Source of the DNA: Aaosphaeria pasadenensis
Lineage: Eukaryota > Ascomycota > Dothideomycetes > Pleosporales
Direction of reading: 5' to 3'
DNA length: 64,000 nucleotides
Assembly (NCBI GenBank): GCA_022813625.1
Contig: JAKLMB010000004.1
Coordinates: forward strand, 124,001-188,000
Shown here: in pieces, positions 22,601 to 33,983 of the stretch
Numbering within the stretch: position 1 is the stretch's first letter
How the letters are laid out: every line of letters begins with the position of its first letter
The notes under the pieces: generated by a model
Told to the model about the DNA's origin: nothing
Seen by the model: only the letters and a program-made list of their open reading frames with translations
Database searches by the model: none
Made by a program: the position numbers and the translations under genes

Positions 22601-24048
22601 TGGTTGACTCCCAAAGGGCTACTGTCCATCACATTCTCCTGTCCGAATCTATGCAGCCGTTCGAGCCGGTTCTGTTTTCCCAGAAGCGCAGATCTCTGGC
22701 GCCTCATGCCATGCATTTGTGCACGACAATAATGTAATGCTCTTTTTCATTTTTCGTCCCTTTCATTCGTCTCATCTCCTACAACTCTGCCTTGCCCCCG
22801 GTCAGGTGCGGCGGCATGAAGCATCTCTGATTCTATCATCAACTTGGACGCCGGTGCTTTCATTAGCCTACTGAACGCGCCGTTCTGTGTTGAAGACTAT
22901 CTCCCATACGTTGTAACTAACGATTAGATACCACGTACCGGCGCTCACTAACTACCGTCCCGTCTCCCCGAGACACAACAAACCGCGGTTATGTATGTGC
23001 CCAGTGGTGCAAAATTCTCCTGCCAGTAGTCCGACAGGTGGTTGCTCCGAAAGCCTCGTGGCCTAAGGGTGGGTCGTTTTGGCGCAGATTCGATGGAGGG
23101 CGGCCTCGGTGGCATGGCGAATGGGGCCAATTCCGTGGTGCAGAACCATTTCATCGGAAGAGATTGCAAGAAATGGAAGAGAAAGGCGATACGACATAGG
23201 CCAAGGTAGCCCTCAGCGATTACCATCCTCCAGGTTCCTTCTTCTTGTTGGAGTACTTACATGTATTATACGAGCTCAGTCCGTCTGTATGGGGTGACAT
23301 TAGTATAGTTGACCATCTTCCAGTCCAAGCGTGAGAATGTTGGTTCAACTGTTATGAGGAGTCGGACCGAGCCGACCGCCAATGATTATAGTTTCCTGTG
23401 GTGTAGATGGATGAGTTTCCAAGAAAATATGACACACTTGATACTTAATTGCCTAAGCAGAATAAAATTGACCCAAAGCCTATTGCTTCGATCGAGGCCT
23501 GCCTTGGGAACAAAGGCCTCGTTATAATATAGTAATATACAATAGAAAACGTATGATTTGCGGCGGCCAATTTGGGCACCTTCCAGTCCCAAGGACAATC
23601 TGAATATGCTAAGAGTATATGTGTATGAAGAAGTACGATGCGTCCGCGAGGACTTAGCATTCTAGCGTCCGGTCTCGAGCTGCGAGACACATTGACAGTT
23701 CAGAGAACAATGCAAGGAAAATTTCGAGAGATGTGCAGTCCCGTAATGGGGTGTAGTGTTTTCGTACTGCATGCTTACAGTTGGAAAATAGAGATTAGGA
23801 AATGCCGCCCAATGCAGATTCGCACTTGGTAGAGGTGGAGCTAGGCCGAGTACGACACATGGTACATGAATAGGAGTCGAACCGCACAGGAAGATAACGC
23901 AGAAATGCACAGATAGCCACTGTTGCTATTGTCGGGTATCAAGAAAGACACAAGGAATGAAATTGAAACGTTGTACGAAGTGAAAGGTCGACAGGCGTAC
24001 ATGATGGAATGGAATAGAATAGAATGCGTCTGACGCAAAGGTAATGGT

Positions 24049-25926
24049 TCAAGACCTGTCGTGGTGTGCCGGTCCCGATGCCCAATTCGAAGGGGACATG
24101 CCGTGCCTGGAGGCATCGGATGCAAAGGGATCGCGGAAACCAGGTCGCGGGGTCCCAGATGTTGGATGATCTCTAGGATCGTATGGAGACCCAGATGGCG
24201 GTCGAGCACTCTGATGGCCATGGGATTGGTGGTTGATCGGAGGAAAGGAAGCGGCGGTCACCGAGTACGGCTGGCTTGAGGGGCCTTGCATGGAGAGAGA
24301 GCCATTCAAGTGAGATTGCGAAGGCGCGTGAGGAGGAGCATGAGATGCCATGTGTTGAGGAGGAGGCGGAGGGGGAGGCGGACCTGAAAGACCCTGGAGA
24401 CCCTGAGAGTGGTGTGGCCCTGGGATAGGATGGTAGCTGCTTGTCCTGCGTCTGACATTGCGTTCTGACTCTCGAGGATCATCATACTCCTCAGGGCCCG
24501 AGAATGAGTCCACAGAACCGCCGCGGGTGGATGAAGGAGTGTTAGATGGAGCTACAGAGAGACGCCTGAGTCGCGGGGAGGGTTGACGAGCGTAGTGTCG
24601 CTCAGCACCGGGTTGCTGCAAGACGATAGACTTGAAATAGTCGCGCTCGGTACGGTAGAAGTCGACATCTTCGGCGGCTTCGCGGAGTTGATGTTCGAGA
24701 CGATGAATGCTCTGGGAGGCCTCACGTTCCTTCTCCTTTCTGCGGGCCCGGAATCGTGCCGACGCGCCTGCATTGCGCTTCCTCTTCTCATCAGCCACTT
24801 TGGAAGCAGCCTGGACGTCGACAGGGATCTGTACGTGGTGGCCCTGCTGGCTCTTGATTGTCATCATCTGAATGGTGCTTTGTCCGGACGGTGCCATAGG
24901 GATGAGGCTCCGCTCCGTCTCCATGGCGATGGAGGGACTGTATTCGTACGACTGCCCATTGCTAGCAGACCCTAGTCCTCCACCACCATGGTACGAATGA
25001 TGAGGACTAGGACCTTCGTGCTGGCTGGATGCTACCGATGCAGGTTGGCTATAGGGCGAATAGTTGGCAATGGGACTCGCACTACCAGACTGCGGAAAGC
25101 TTAGGCTCGGCCGGCGTTGCTCGTTGCCATTGCGCATGCCACCAGGAGGTGGCGTAGGAGCCGCTGGCACCGTGGGGAAATAGGTCGCCCTCGCCCCAAC
25201 CGGCGGGGTGGGAAGAGCCGGATGGGAGGACAATGGTGCTCCGCCTAGGAAAGGCGATTGGTGAGCGTCAATTGTTCCGGTTGGCGGCTTCAACGTGCCC
25301 AGACTCTGCGTCCTATGAAGTGTTGGTGATCGTGGGCTTAACATGTGTCTGTGTGGCAGCTTTGGTGGTGGTGGTGGGAATGCCCTGGAGGATGGCATGT
25401 CTTCCTGTATCGAATCCACACTTGTCGGCCGACTGATGGACGGAAGACTCGTCGAGGGTTGCGTCTCGATTGGTGAGGGAGACCCCATCTGAGAGGAAGT
25501 CCTTTTCCTATGCTCCAACATCTCGGCCTCGGGATTGAGAATGGATCGAACACCAAGCGGATTTCCTGGTCGTCGCTCCGATGACGGTGTTGGTGGTGTG
25601 CCAGACATCTGGCGCAGTGGAGGAAGAGATATCATTTGGGGGACCCCCGGGTGCGGGCTGTTCCTCTGCAAGTGGCTCATTCCGGGCATGAGCGATGGCG
25701 AGGTCTGAGGGGTGCCTTGCTGAATCCGTCTCGATGCATCATCTACGGTGCTTGATTGAGAGCCTGGCACGGTCGGCCGCGACATCAGAGTCTGTTCGTC
25801 AGAGCGCTTATGGCTTTGATGCCCCAACCATGAGCGGTCCGGCTCCGCAAGGCCAGACTGAAAGAGTGGCGGAGATCGATCCAAGAACGACTTTGGATCG
25901 TTATTATATGGAGGTGTCAGTGAGGC
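24049..25926 (-). CDS. bZIP transcription factor (5' end unresolved)
   Basis: Open frame of about 625 codons ending at a TGA at 24049. A bZIP domain lies near 24600-24800: the basic region KRNAGASARFRARRKEKE (the N-x7-R pattern) is followed by a short leucine-type heptad region (IHRLEHQLREAAEDVDFYRT). The rest is Pro/Ser/His-rich and disordered, with SP and TP sites. The frame is clearly coding upstream to about 25926 (SLTPPYNNDPKSFLDRSPPL) but contains no ATG there; the first in-frame ATG is at 25785 (MSRPTVPGSQ). A CAG acceptor-like site at 25930-25927 suggests a missing first exon upstream, which I could not place. It is a nuclear DNA-binding regulator; the specific orthologue is not identified. 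It stands alone in 28 kb of gene-free DNA. Confidence 0.85.
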   Translation of the reverse strand, partial: ASLTPPYNNDPKSFLDRSPPLFQSGLAEPDRSWLGHQSHKRSDEQTLMSRPTVPGSQSSTVDDASRRIQQGTPQTSPSLMPGMSHLQRNSPHPGVPQMISLPPLRQMSGTPPTPSSERRPGNPLGVRSILNPEAEMLEHRKRTSSQMGSPSPIETQPSTSLPSISRPTSVDSIQEDMPSSRAFPPPPPKLPHRHMLSPRSPTLHRTQSLGTLKPPTGTIDAHQSPFLGGAPLSSHPALPTPPVGARATYFPTVPAAPTPPPGGMRNGNEQRRPSLSFPQSGSASPIANYSPYSQPASVASSQHEGPSPHHSYHGGGGLGSASNGQSYEYSPSIAMETERSLIPMAPSGQSTIQMMTIKSQQGHHVQIPVDVQAASKVADEKRKRNAGASARFRARRKEKEREASQSIHRLEHQLREAAEDVDFYRTERDYFKSIVLQQPGAERHYARQPSPRLRRLSVAPSNTPSSTRGGSVDSFSGPEEYDDPRESERNVRRRTSSYHPIPGPHHSQGLQGLSGPPPPPPPPQHMASHAPPHAPSQSHLNGSLSMQGPSSQPYSVTAASFPPINHQSHGHQSARPPSGSPYDPRDHPTSGTPRPGFRDPFASDASRHGMSPSNWASGPAHHDRS

Positions 25927-26392
25927 CTGGATATGGTGTGGGTAATGAGCGTGAGGGGTCCGGATTGCGGGAAGAGTTTGGGTAGCCAGATTGAATGCTA
26001 TTCAATTGGGTCGCCGTGTAGACAACGACCCGAAAAACTGTAGAGAAGGTTGATAATAAGACCAACTAAGAGGATCTCTAGTTCAAACGAGGGCAAGACC
26101 GTGAATGACAAGATGAGGTTGACGTTGGGTAATTGGGAAGAAATCGACGGCGTTTTACGGATCAGGCGTCGAAACCAAATGCCATGGTTTGCCCCACAAG
26201 GAGGGAACAAAAGAACTGTCAGCGACAGAAACGACCAACTGCAGCGATGACAACGATGAGGAGGGAGGAGGGTTGGGTGTGTGGATTGGGAGGAGGTGCA
26301 AAGCGCGTTGATGTAGTACTGGAGACCTAGGTATGGAGTTGTATGTGAGTAGAGCGTGGTAGACTGGAGCTGGTATTTTGGGCACAATTTTT

Positions 26393-26406
26393 GGGGGGGG
26401 GGGGGG
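26393..26406 (+). repeat. Homopolymer run G14
   Basis: Fourteen consecutive G on the plus strand, 470-480 bp upstream of the open start of the bZIP frame. The exact length may be a sequencing estimate. Confidence 0.8.
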
Positions 26407-26715
26407 AATAGGAAGGGTATATCTGCCCGTGACCACGAGACGAAGAGCAGGGGCCAGCCCATGATATAATAAAAGATGAGGGAGAAATGTGCGGTGAGGT
26501 TGAGAACAAGGGATCAGCCTCTGGTCCAGTGCCCAAGCAAATCACGAACAGTGGGTACAGAGCATGGCGGGCGATGGTCCATGCCAGGCCCGCCAGAAGG
26601 GACTCGCCAGCAAAGACCATCCGACTTCCCTGTTGGCGGTGTTCTGCGCAGTGCGGAGCACGTCGAGGACGCATCGACTCCTTCGACGATGCAGTAGTTG
26701 GTGACAAGCATTGTT

Positions 26716-26815
26716 GGGGGGGGGGAAGAGGGAGGGAGGGGGGGATGGGGGGAGTTGGAGGGTTGGTGGGTGGCATGCATGGGCACATGGGGGGGGAGGG
26801 GGGGGCGGCGAGGGA
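26716..26815 (+). promoter_or_regulatory. G-rich tract with quadruplex-forming potential
   Basis: About 100 bp with at least eight runs of three or more G on the plus strand, separated by loops of 1-9 bases (G10, GGG, GGG, G7, G6 and further runs near 26789-26808). It lies about 800-900 bp upstream of the bZIP coding frame, with the G-rich strand being the template strand for that gene. Confidence 0.6.
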
Positions 26816-26858
26816 AGAAAGCGAGGGAGGAAGAGAGAATAACACAGATGGAGGGATT

Positions 26859-26995
26859 CCATGATCCATGATCCATGATCCATGATCCATGATCCATGAG
26901 TCCATGAGTCCATGAGTCCATGTATGATGAATCCATGATCCGTAATCCGTAATCCTTGATCCTTGATCCTTGAATCCTTGACCCTTGATCCATGG
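26859..26995. repeat. Drifting 7-8-bp tandem array
   Basis: Starts as ATGATCC heptamers, becomes ATGAGTCC octamers, then diverged GTAATCC pairs and TTGATCC units. Different sub-blocks each have their own local variant, as in an array that mutated and was then re-amplified in steps. Confidence 0.85.
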
Positions 26996-27556
26996 CCCCT
27001 GGAAGCAAAGCCATTACCGGGGGTAAGCTGGGGAGGGAGGGGAGGGGACATGACATGCTGCTCATGGCTGGGCAGGCTGATACTAAATTCTTGTGGTAAG
27101 TCTAACCTAGAATTCCCGGGTTGTAGGGGAATCGTGCTACCTCGTAGTATAGGTACGAATACATGTACAATCACGTACTGTGGTGCAGTGTGCGCCGTAC
27201 GGAGTGCAGTATGTAGGTACATAGGTAGTTTGTAATCAGATCAACCGGGTCAACTACCAGTACTATCTATCTACAAGTGTATAAAGAACTGTGTACGGAC
27301 ATACATACTTGTAAGTTGTATGTATGGAGATCTGTAGACTGCCCGACCACTCTCCTCTGTGGCAATTAAACTATTTACCTACATAGGTACGTAGATATAC
27401 TCTACTCCGTACTTTGCGTGCGTGCGTGTGCATGTACGGAGTAGGAAATGACCAGTAACACCGTGAAAATACCGCCAGTGCAAGAAGCGGTCTCCAAGTA
27501 CACCGTAGTCGGGAGACGATGCCAACCATAGCATTGAACGTATCCGACCAGATTGC

Positions 27557-27588
27557 ATCCATCCATCCATCCATCCATCCATCCATCC
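27557..27588. repeat. Microsatellite (ATCC)8
   Basis: Eight perfect ATCC units, 32 bp. Confidence 0.95.
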
Positions 27589-27944
27589 AAGCGGTACATA
27601 CGATTACACGCACATTCGTGCTCTAAGTATGTACAGAGTACGTAGCACTTTGCCTGTCACCGAACCTTTTCTCTCCTCTCGGGCGCTTTTGCGAAACGCT
27701 GTATAACGGCTGTATGGAATTATGTACGGAGTATGTACATGTACATTACATACATTACTTGCGCAAATAGTAGGCGGTCTGTGTGCACACTCTATGAGCA
27801 CACCTCTTCAATGATGGAATCAAGTCAGGAAAGAAAAGAAAAAGACAAACAAAAAGAAAAGAAAAGAAAACCCACTAGATACCCGAGAAATGACCGCCGC
27901 CTTCTCGTCCAGCGCTCCGGCGCCAGCGTTGCGCTACTGCAAGG

Positions 27945-27992
27945 TGGTGATGGTGGTGATGGAGATGGAGATGGTGGTGGTGGTGGTGGTGG
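27945..27992. repeat. Trinucleotide-type repeat (GGT/GAT/GGA)
   Basis: GGTGAT and GATGGA hexamers running into six or more GGT units; purine/T-only on the plus strand. Confidence 0.8.
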
Positions 27993-30120
27993 CACTATGC
28001 GCGGAAGACGGGAGACGGGCAGGTTGTGGTTACCAGTGCCAGGCCATGCCATTCCTGGGCTTTGTCATTTGATTAACATGTACAATCTTGCGGTGTGTGA
28101 GATGTTGCAACATCCAACTGACGTGGATTATCCCCAAAAGCGACGCAAGCGCAGCAAAGTGCAAAGTCTGTTGTTGCACCACAAAAGCAACGTTGACGAT
28201 TCGCCAGCAAGATGCTCATACACACTACTCTGTACTCTGCACCCATCTACCTAACAGCATCTCGTCACCGGTTGTATACACAGTACAAAAGAGCTGTCAC
28301 ATCATCGTGCCATTCCATATATCTATTAGCTTATATGCACCGCATCACTCAAGTAATGTGTGAAGGATCAAAGTCTCTCACAGTGCAAATCGACCATGTT
28401 TTCCCAACCTCTCTCCACCACGAGCATCTCGTGCACTCCCACCTGCAGAGCACTTTGCGCATGTCGCATAGCAAGTATTCATCAATTCTATCCACGTCGG
28501 CCACAACGCACAGTACGTGCGCAAGACCGTGAGGTAATTACTGGAAGGTACAGCACCCTAAGTATCTCCACTATGCCGTCTGCACCCTCGACGCCGTCAG
28601 GGTGGTACCCCGTAGTCGTGCGGAAGAGGCTTACCGCAAGCATCATTGTTGGATCAATCACCATCCTCAATTCACTTCCTTATTCTTTTAGTTCGTGGCT
28701 CCTCTTCTCTCGCCTCCCACAGGCTTCCCGGATTGCGTCTTCAGCGCAGCGATTACCATTGACCAGCAGCACCAGCAATAACAAGGATGAGCCGATAGAA
28801 TCAAATATTACACAGTACATACATACCTCGTACTAGTACTTATAAAGGCGACGAGGACAGTAATAACAACGACAGCAATGGCCCACTCACCACTCACCAC
28901 TCCAGATCAAGACTCACGACCATATCGTCACCCGCTGCTTGCGACGACCAACTAACTAATTACCCAAGTACTTGTACGGAGTACCATACCAATCGATGCC
29001 AATCAATCGTTCGATTTATCGGCTTAGGAGATCCTTAGCATCTTAGCTACATATCGATCCCGTACCCTTCCGTACCCGCAGCGCAAGTACTCCGTACTTG
29101 TAGTTGCCTTCGTTATTCGTCGAAATAAGCATGCCTGAATAGTGCCTCGACTGACCTGACCTACCTACAATACCTGTAGGACAGTGGGACCTGAGCTGAT
29201 CGACTTTGAAATTGATCCCCGTCCCCGTCCCGACTTCACCTCGAACTGGCCTGTGCGGAACCCTTCCCTTTCCCTTGCCTCGCCCCGTCTCCACTCATCC
29301 ATCCATTGATTCACTGTGTCCAAATCATGCTTGAATTATGATCGGTTGACCATCGCCTCTATTTCTACCTAATCTCTCTAGTTCGATATATACTCGGTAC
29401 CGATTAGGTACGGAATATAGAGTAGAGTGCATTGGATACCAAAAAGACCCCGGTTAGAGGCCGTCGCTGGATCTCTGGTTCTGCGTAGCTTTACCAAAAC
29501 CCTGGGTCGGGATAGGGCGTTCGATCTAGGGTGTGGGGAAGCACCCATACACCTGGGTAGGGAGTCCACAGTACAATTTCGACGCTGGCTCATCGTCGTG
29601 AAAATTGGGTATGCATACAGTAGTCGCTGGGGGGATTATCACGTCATGTTCGAATCCAAGATAGACATGGAAAATGAAACTGCCTACTCGGGCTGCGAAG
29701 GATTGGTCGAGACTGTGTAATAGATGGTTCCGCACCCACGACAACGCACGGCACATGAGTCCACGACTACGATACCCAGTACGTATACCACCCCTATCTC
29801 TTAGATCTACCTAAATAGTATCCATCCATCCATTCATGTACAAAACCCAACCCCAGGCGGTTCGCATACATCAAGCGAAGTTCAACGCCACCGTCACCTG
29901 GATCGTGGATGAATAATCAAGTCATTGGGGAACCGATAGGAGAAGTGATTCGCTATGAATACTATTCAAGGACGAGGAACGAGGACTACTGTGTAGGAAT
30001 GGATGGAGGTGAATGGATGGAGAGAAGAGAAATAAGTGTGGGAACATGAACAGAAAAGAAACCTCTCTTTTTAGGATTTCCATCGATTTACTTTGTCGGT
30101 GGAGTGGATGCCTAACGCAG

Positions 30121-30199
30121 AGAGAGGCAGAGAGAGGCAGAGAGAGGCAGAGAGAGGCAGAGAGAGGCAGATAGAAGCAGAGAGAGGCAGATAGAAGCA
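30121..30199. repeat. 10-bp tandem repeat, about 8 copies
   Basis: Five perfect AGAGAGGCAG units, then ATAGAAGCAG, AGAGAGGCAG and a final ATAGAAGCA: two unit types alternate at the right end. Confidence 0.95.
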
Positions 30200-31503
30200 T
30201 CGTTCACGATTAAATTAGCATGGAGACGTCCGCATACGTCAACAGTGATTTTTCCATGGTATGAATGTAAGACTAGCTGTTCGTCATTATGGCCGTTGGA
30301 CGTGGGGGGGTTTCCCGAGTCAGGATGCATTAAAAATGTATGGAGGGATTGCCATTAGGGTCCGGGTCATGTTTCATGAGGGTCAGGCACGCCGACAGAA
30401 GTCGCAAGAGTTCGACAACAGGACCGACAAGTGCACAAAGACAGGGTCGCGGTTGGCGCGGAAGAAGCGTTGCAAATTGAGGGAAAGAGAGTTGCCAGGC
30501 GTCAATAGTAGGCTGTAGAATGCTGCTCATAGATGGAGCAACAGGGCTTCCGGAGTGACTATTACGTGCGATGCGATGCAATGAGATGAGATGATGTACT
30601 TCATAGTGTCGAATGAGATGATTGAAGTAACTAACAGGTACCTAAGGGTAAGATTGGGCACAGAAGAGACAGACCGAGGCGCGATACAGGACAGGTCACA
30701 GCATAGACGAATTCGCCCCACGCGACCGACAAGTCCCAATTCCATGCCTCTCGGTAATCATATGTACAGTACAAGACCACTCCGTGCACAGTAAGTACTC
30801 TGTAGTCAGTATTATAGTATGTACAGAAGATGGAAGCGTGGGGGAGGTTTGAATCGCTGCGCTTGGCTAAGGATGGGATAGATGTACAATATGGGGATGG
30901 CCGTTAATGGTGAACGATATACGAGGTGCGGAAAACGAACAACTACGTTAATGATTGGAGAAGGGAGAGGTGATGTTTAGATGTGATGACAGTGTGGATT
31001 GGATGTGTTTTAAATTCAGGCGTAATTCGGTAATGGGTTTACTGTGTACGGAGGGAGTACCTAGTTACGTACCTTTGCCATATGGTATGGCAGGTGATGA
31101 GGCACAACCCAACCCAACACCCCGATTTGCCGCCCCATCACCAGCGTCTAATTCTACTCAACAAGTGCGGAGTACTCCGTACAATCCTACAATATAACTT
31201 CAATGTGAGACCTTACTAGCTCTACCATGTATGTACACAGTATGTGCGTCCTCATCGCCACTTGAAAGAGAGAATCCAAGTCCAGAGAGTTACTGTAGAT
31301 TCCAAACACAAACACCAGGTGAGCAGGTATACGGAGTACAGGTTCGAAAACAACAATGAGGTACATTAACTACACAGTACGGAGTCTCTAGGTTCTGTCG
31401 GGAGAGGAATCTTGAGATCCCTGTACACACCCCCTGGCTACATGTACGCTAGGTCATGTGCTGAGAGGGCCTGCAATGAGCATACCTACCAGGCTACTGT
31501 ATG

Positions 31504-31541
31504 TACTCCGTACGGAGTATCGTATCGTATCGTATCGTATC
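31504..31541. repeat. Palindromic motif pair followed by (GTATC)5
   Basis: TACTCCGTACGGAGTA at 31504-31519 is a perfect 16-bp palindrome, the opposite fusion to that at 17249. A GTATC pentamer then repeats five times (31517-31541), seeded by the last bases of the palindrome. Confidence 0.9.
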
Positions 31542-33865
31542 GTGTCTTGCCATGCTCCGTATTATACATCCGTATTAGCAATAGTAGAGACTATAGGGGC
31601 TAGAGTGGACATTTGTACAGCTGTACAGTGAAAGGGGTTGGTATCGAAAATGTGTGGGCGGAGTACAGTACGGAGTATATATGGAGTAAGCTGTACCATA
31701 CAAGCAACAAGATGAATGATGGCATGGGGACCATGGATCATGGGCTTCAGGGATTTGTCCGCATCGCCTGCATGCTTCAAGCCTTCAACCCATCCAGTGT
31801 CCACCCATCCCTTTCCGCCCCCTGTAGTTCGAACCTCGCCTCGCCTCGCCTCTGCCTGCATTGTCTGTTTGACAGTCCGTGTGCATGTCGTATGTACCGG
31901 TTAGTACTGCTCTAGTGTATTGTATGCATTGGTGCATTGGTGCGTGTGTGATCATCTTGTCCTGCTGCACGGCGTGCATTACCTGCATTATTCTGTATTT
32001 TGAGCATATTCCCCAGTGCCCCGACCTTTTCTGATTGGCCCAACTCCCGAATATCCCTCCACTAATATGTACGGAGTACTTGGTACTCCTTCTTCAGAGA
32101 TGTGGACAAGCATTTCGTACAGACGGAGTGTTGAAGTATACACGGTATGTACTCTGTACATGCAAGTGCATTTCAAGTGAGTGGCCTTTTCTCTGCTGCG
32201 CGCTTTGCTCTACGAGATACTTCATTCGTCGTGACTTGATCACCAAGGGTGCGAAGGGATGTGATCACGGTATGGGTGGATCGGAAGAATTTTTCTAGTC
32301 GGTCCTTCCATGATCTCTCATATGTACAATGAAGTAGGTACTCCGTACAAGTAGATGACTCTTCTCTTCGTTTTAATCGAACAGGACATTCCGTGACCAA
32401 TTACAGGGCGGAGGTCGCGTTTCTTTGTTGGTGAATGACCTTGTTCACAACACGGACGTTGACTTAGCCAGCCACACTGGTACGAGTGCAACTACAGAGT
32501 ACCTATTTGTGCTCTTGTACTCCGTAGGGAGGATGCACTTGTGTTAGGTATGTGTGAATGTGTGTGTACGAGCACATTACGCCATTAATGTGGCAGTTCT
32601 TTGTAAAAGCCCATCAACACAACACTATAAGAAAACCTTGGCCAACTTCCATATCGTGATGGGTTATGGGCTTTTCTTTTCATTTCTTTATTGCCATTCT
32701 TGGTCGATGGCATGGCACAAGGCATGTCGATACCCGCCAAGTCTGTCCTGCACACCCCACATCCCACAGCACTTGTCAAACATCACACGTCACACACTCC
32801 ACAGATCATTCGTCACTCATGCTCGTCCTTCGTCACCCATCATCATCATTGCTCATCATCATCATTTCCTTTCCTGCTACTGTGTATACTCTGTAACGCG
32901 TATGTCTCTACTTGTATGTGTACGTAAGTAGCTTGCCGGTCACAAAGGAATTGCTGTTTACTTGTTTTATGCAGTAGGTATCTCCATAAATCTGTCGTAT
33001 TCGTCCCATAGCTTGCTGATAGGTACCCCGAACGGGATGCCCTCCCCACTAGTACCGAATCCCCGGTTTTTGAATGAGAAGCCAATACCATTGACTTGGT
33101 TCTTGTCAAATCCTTTGCTACCTGTAGTGACGAATGCTTCGTCCAGAGTAAATGGAACCCTCAAGACAGGCATATATCTACTGCACTCTTATAGAACGAT
33201 AAATCGCTATCGCTATAAGAGATGAACGTAGAGATATGGTACAGGTAAAGTAAACCAGAACACAGGTCGAGGGAAACACTACTTGGAGCGAGCAGGGGTG
33301 CCGAACAGGGTGACCAAGGGCTCGGCCGCCCGAGAGAGCCTCCCTCGAAACGTCAACAACTGACTGAGCTACTTGTATGTACATGTAATCAGTGGCTATG
33401 GTGTGGTTTGGGTAGGTAGCCCGACACCGTGGCACGCGTGGACGTTGATCCGCCGTTCCGCCATCCGCCCTATGCAATCAATTATTGAAAGGATGAATGG
33501 ACAGACGGGTTGATGGATACTCGTAAGATGAACGACAACAACCTCCGCCGACGACGCTGACGTTGATAATGACGAACACAGTCAACCGAACTGGACTGCC
33601 GGCTTTACAGTACGAAGTACCAAGTGAGTATACATTAAGGAGTACATACGTGTGTATGGGAGTCTACTCGGTACTTGTTTACTGTATGGAGTACCTTGGG
33701 AGGCGTGTAATACCTTGTATACTTGCACAGGATACCTATGTTGGTCGGGGGCTGTTTCATACGATTGACCCCATCCTAGATCGTCCATCATACTAGTTTG
33801 TAGACTGGGTTATTACCTGTAGACCACCCAGTGCAGAAGCCTCCCCTCTGGAGTCTGCAGAGGAA

Positions 33866-33983
33866 TACAATGGGTGGCCGGAGCGGGTTGGACAGGTCAG
33901 TGCATTCTCTCATAGAAACTCTGTCGATTTCTCTATGTACAAGACGCACAGATGTGTCCAACCCGCTCCGGCCACCCATTGTA
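33866..33983. repeat. Long foldback: 29-bp perfect inverted repeat extended by an imperfect stem
   Basis: The 29 bases at 33866-33894 are exactly reverse-complementary to 33955-33983; core sequence GGTGGCCGGAGCGGGTTGG. Pairing continues inward with a few mismatches (TC, GTGC against GCAC, T/A) and ends with CATAGA (33911-33916) facing TCTATG (33932-33937), so the whole 118 nt can form one rod with a ~15-nt loop. Outside the arms pairing weakens at once. A partial third copy (CCAACCCGCTCCG) lies at 34226-34238. It could be a small-RNA hairpin precursor or a foldback/MITE remnant; no target-site duplication is evident. Confidence 0.85.

Larger units (their letters stand above)
13975..24048. other. 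10-kb gene-free region left of the bZIP gene
   Basis: No ORF here shows sustained coding character, intron structure or a recognisable family. The DNA is of mixed composition and carries many copies of TACGGAGTA/TACTCCGTA (from 14068 to 22189; fused pair at 17249-17264, hairpin at 19566-19609), plus tandem repeats at 17741, 18335, 19208, 19476 and about 19788. A tRNA-Arg-like 5' fragment lies near 22472. C/T-rich, promoter-like stretches occur (e.g. 22740-22805) but no gene follows them. Confidence 0.6.

Noticed and set aside
23861..23920. GGTTCGACTCC-like sequence on the minus strand, a possible tRNA T-arm
   Set aside because: No D-arm, anticodon arm or acceptor stem could be matched at tRNA spacing.
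26327..27222. Overlapping minus-strand ORFs rich in Pro/Ser and with WIMDHGS repeats
   Set aside because: They are translations of the G-rich tract and the ATGATCC array; composition is dictated by the repeats.
28360..28836. 158-codon plus-strand ORF rich in Ser/Thr
   Set aside because: Low-complexity composition from a C/T-rich stretch; no signal peptide, domain or intron pattern.
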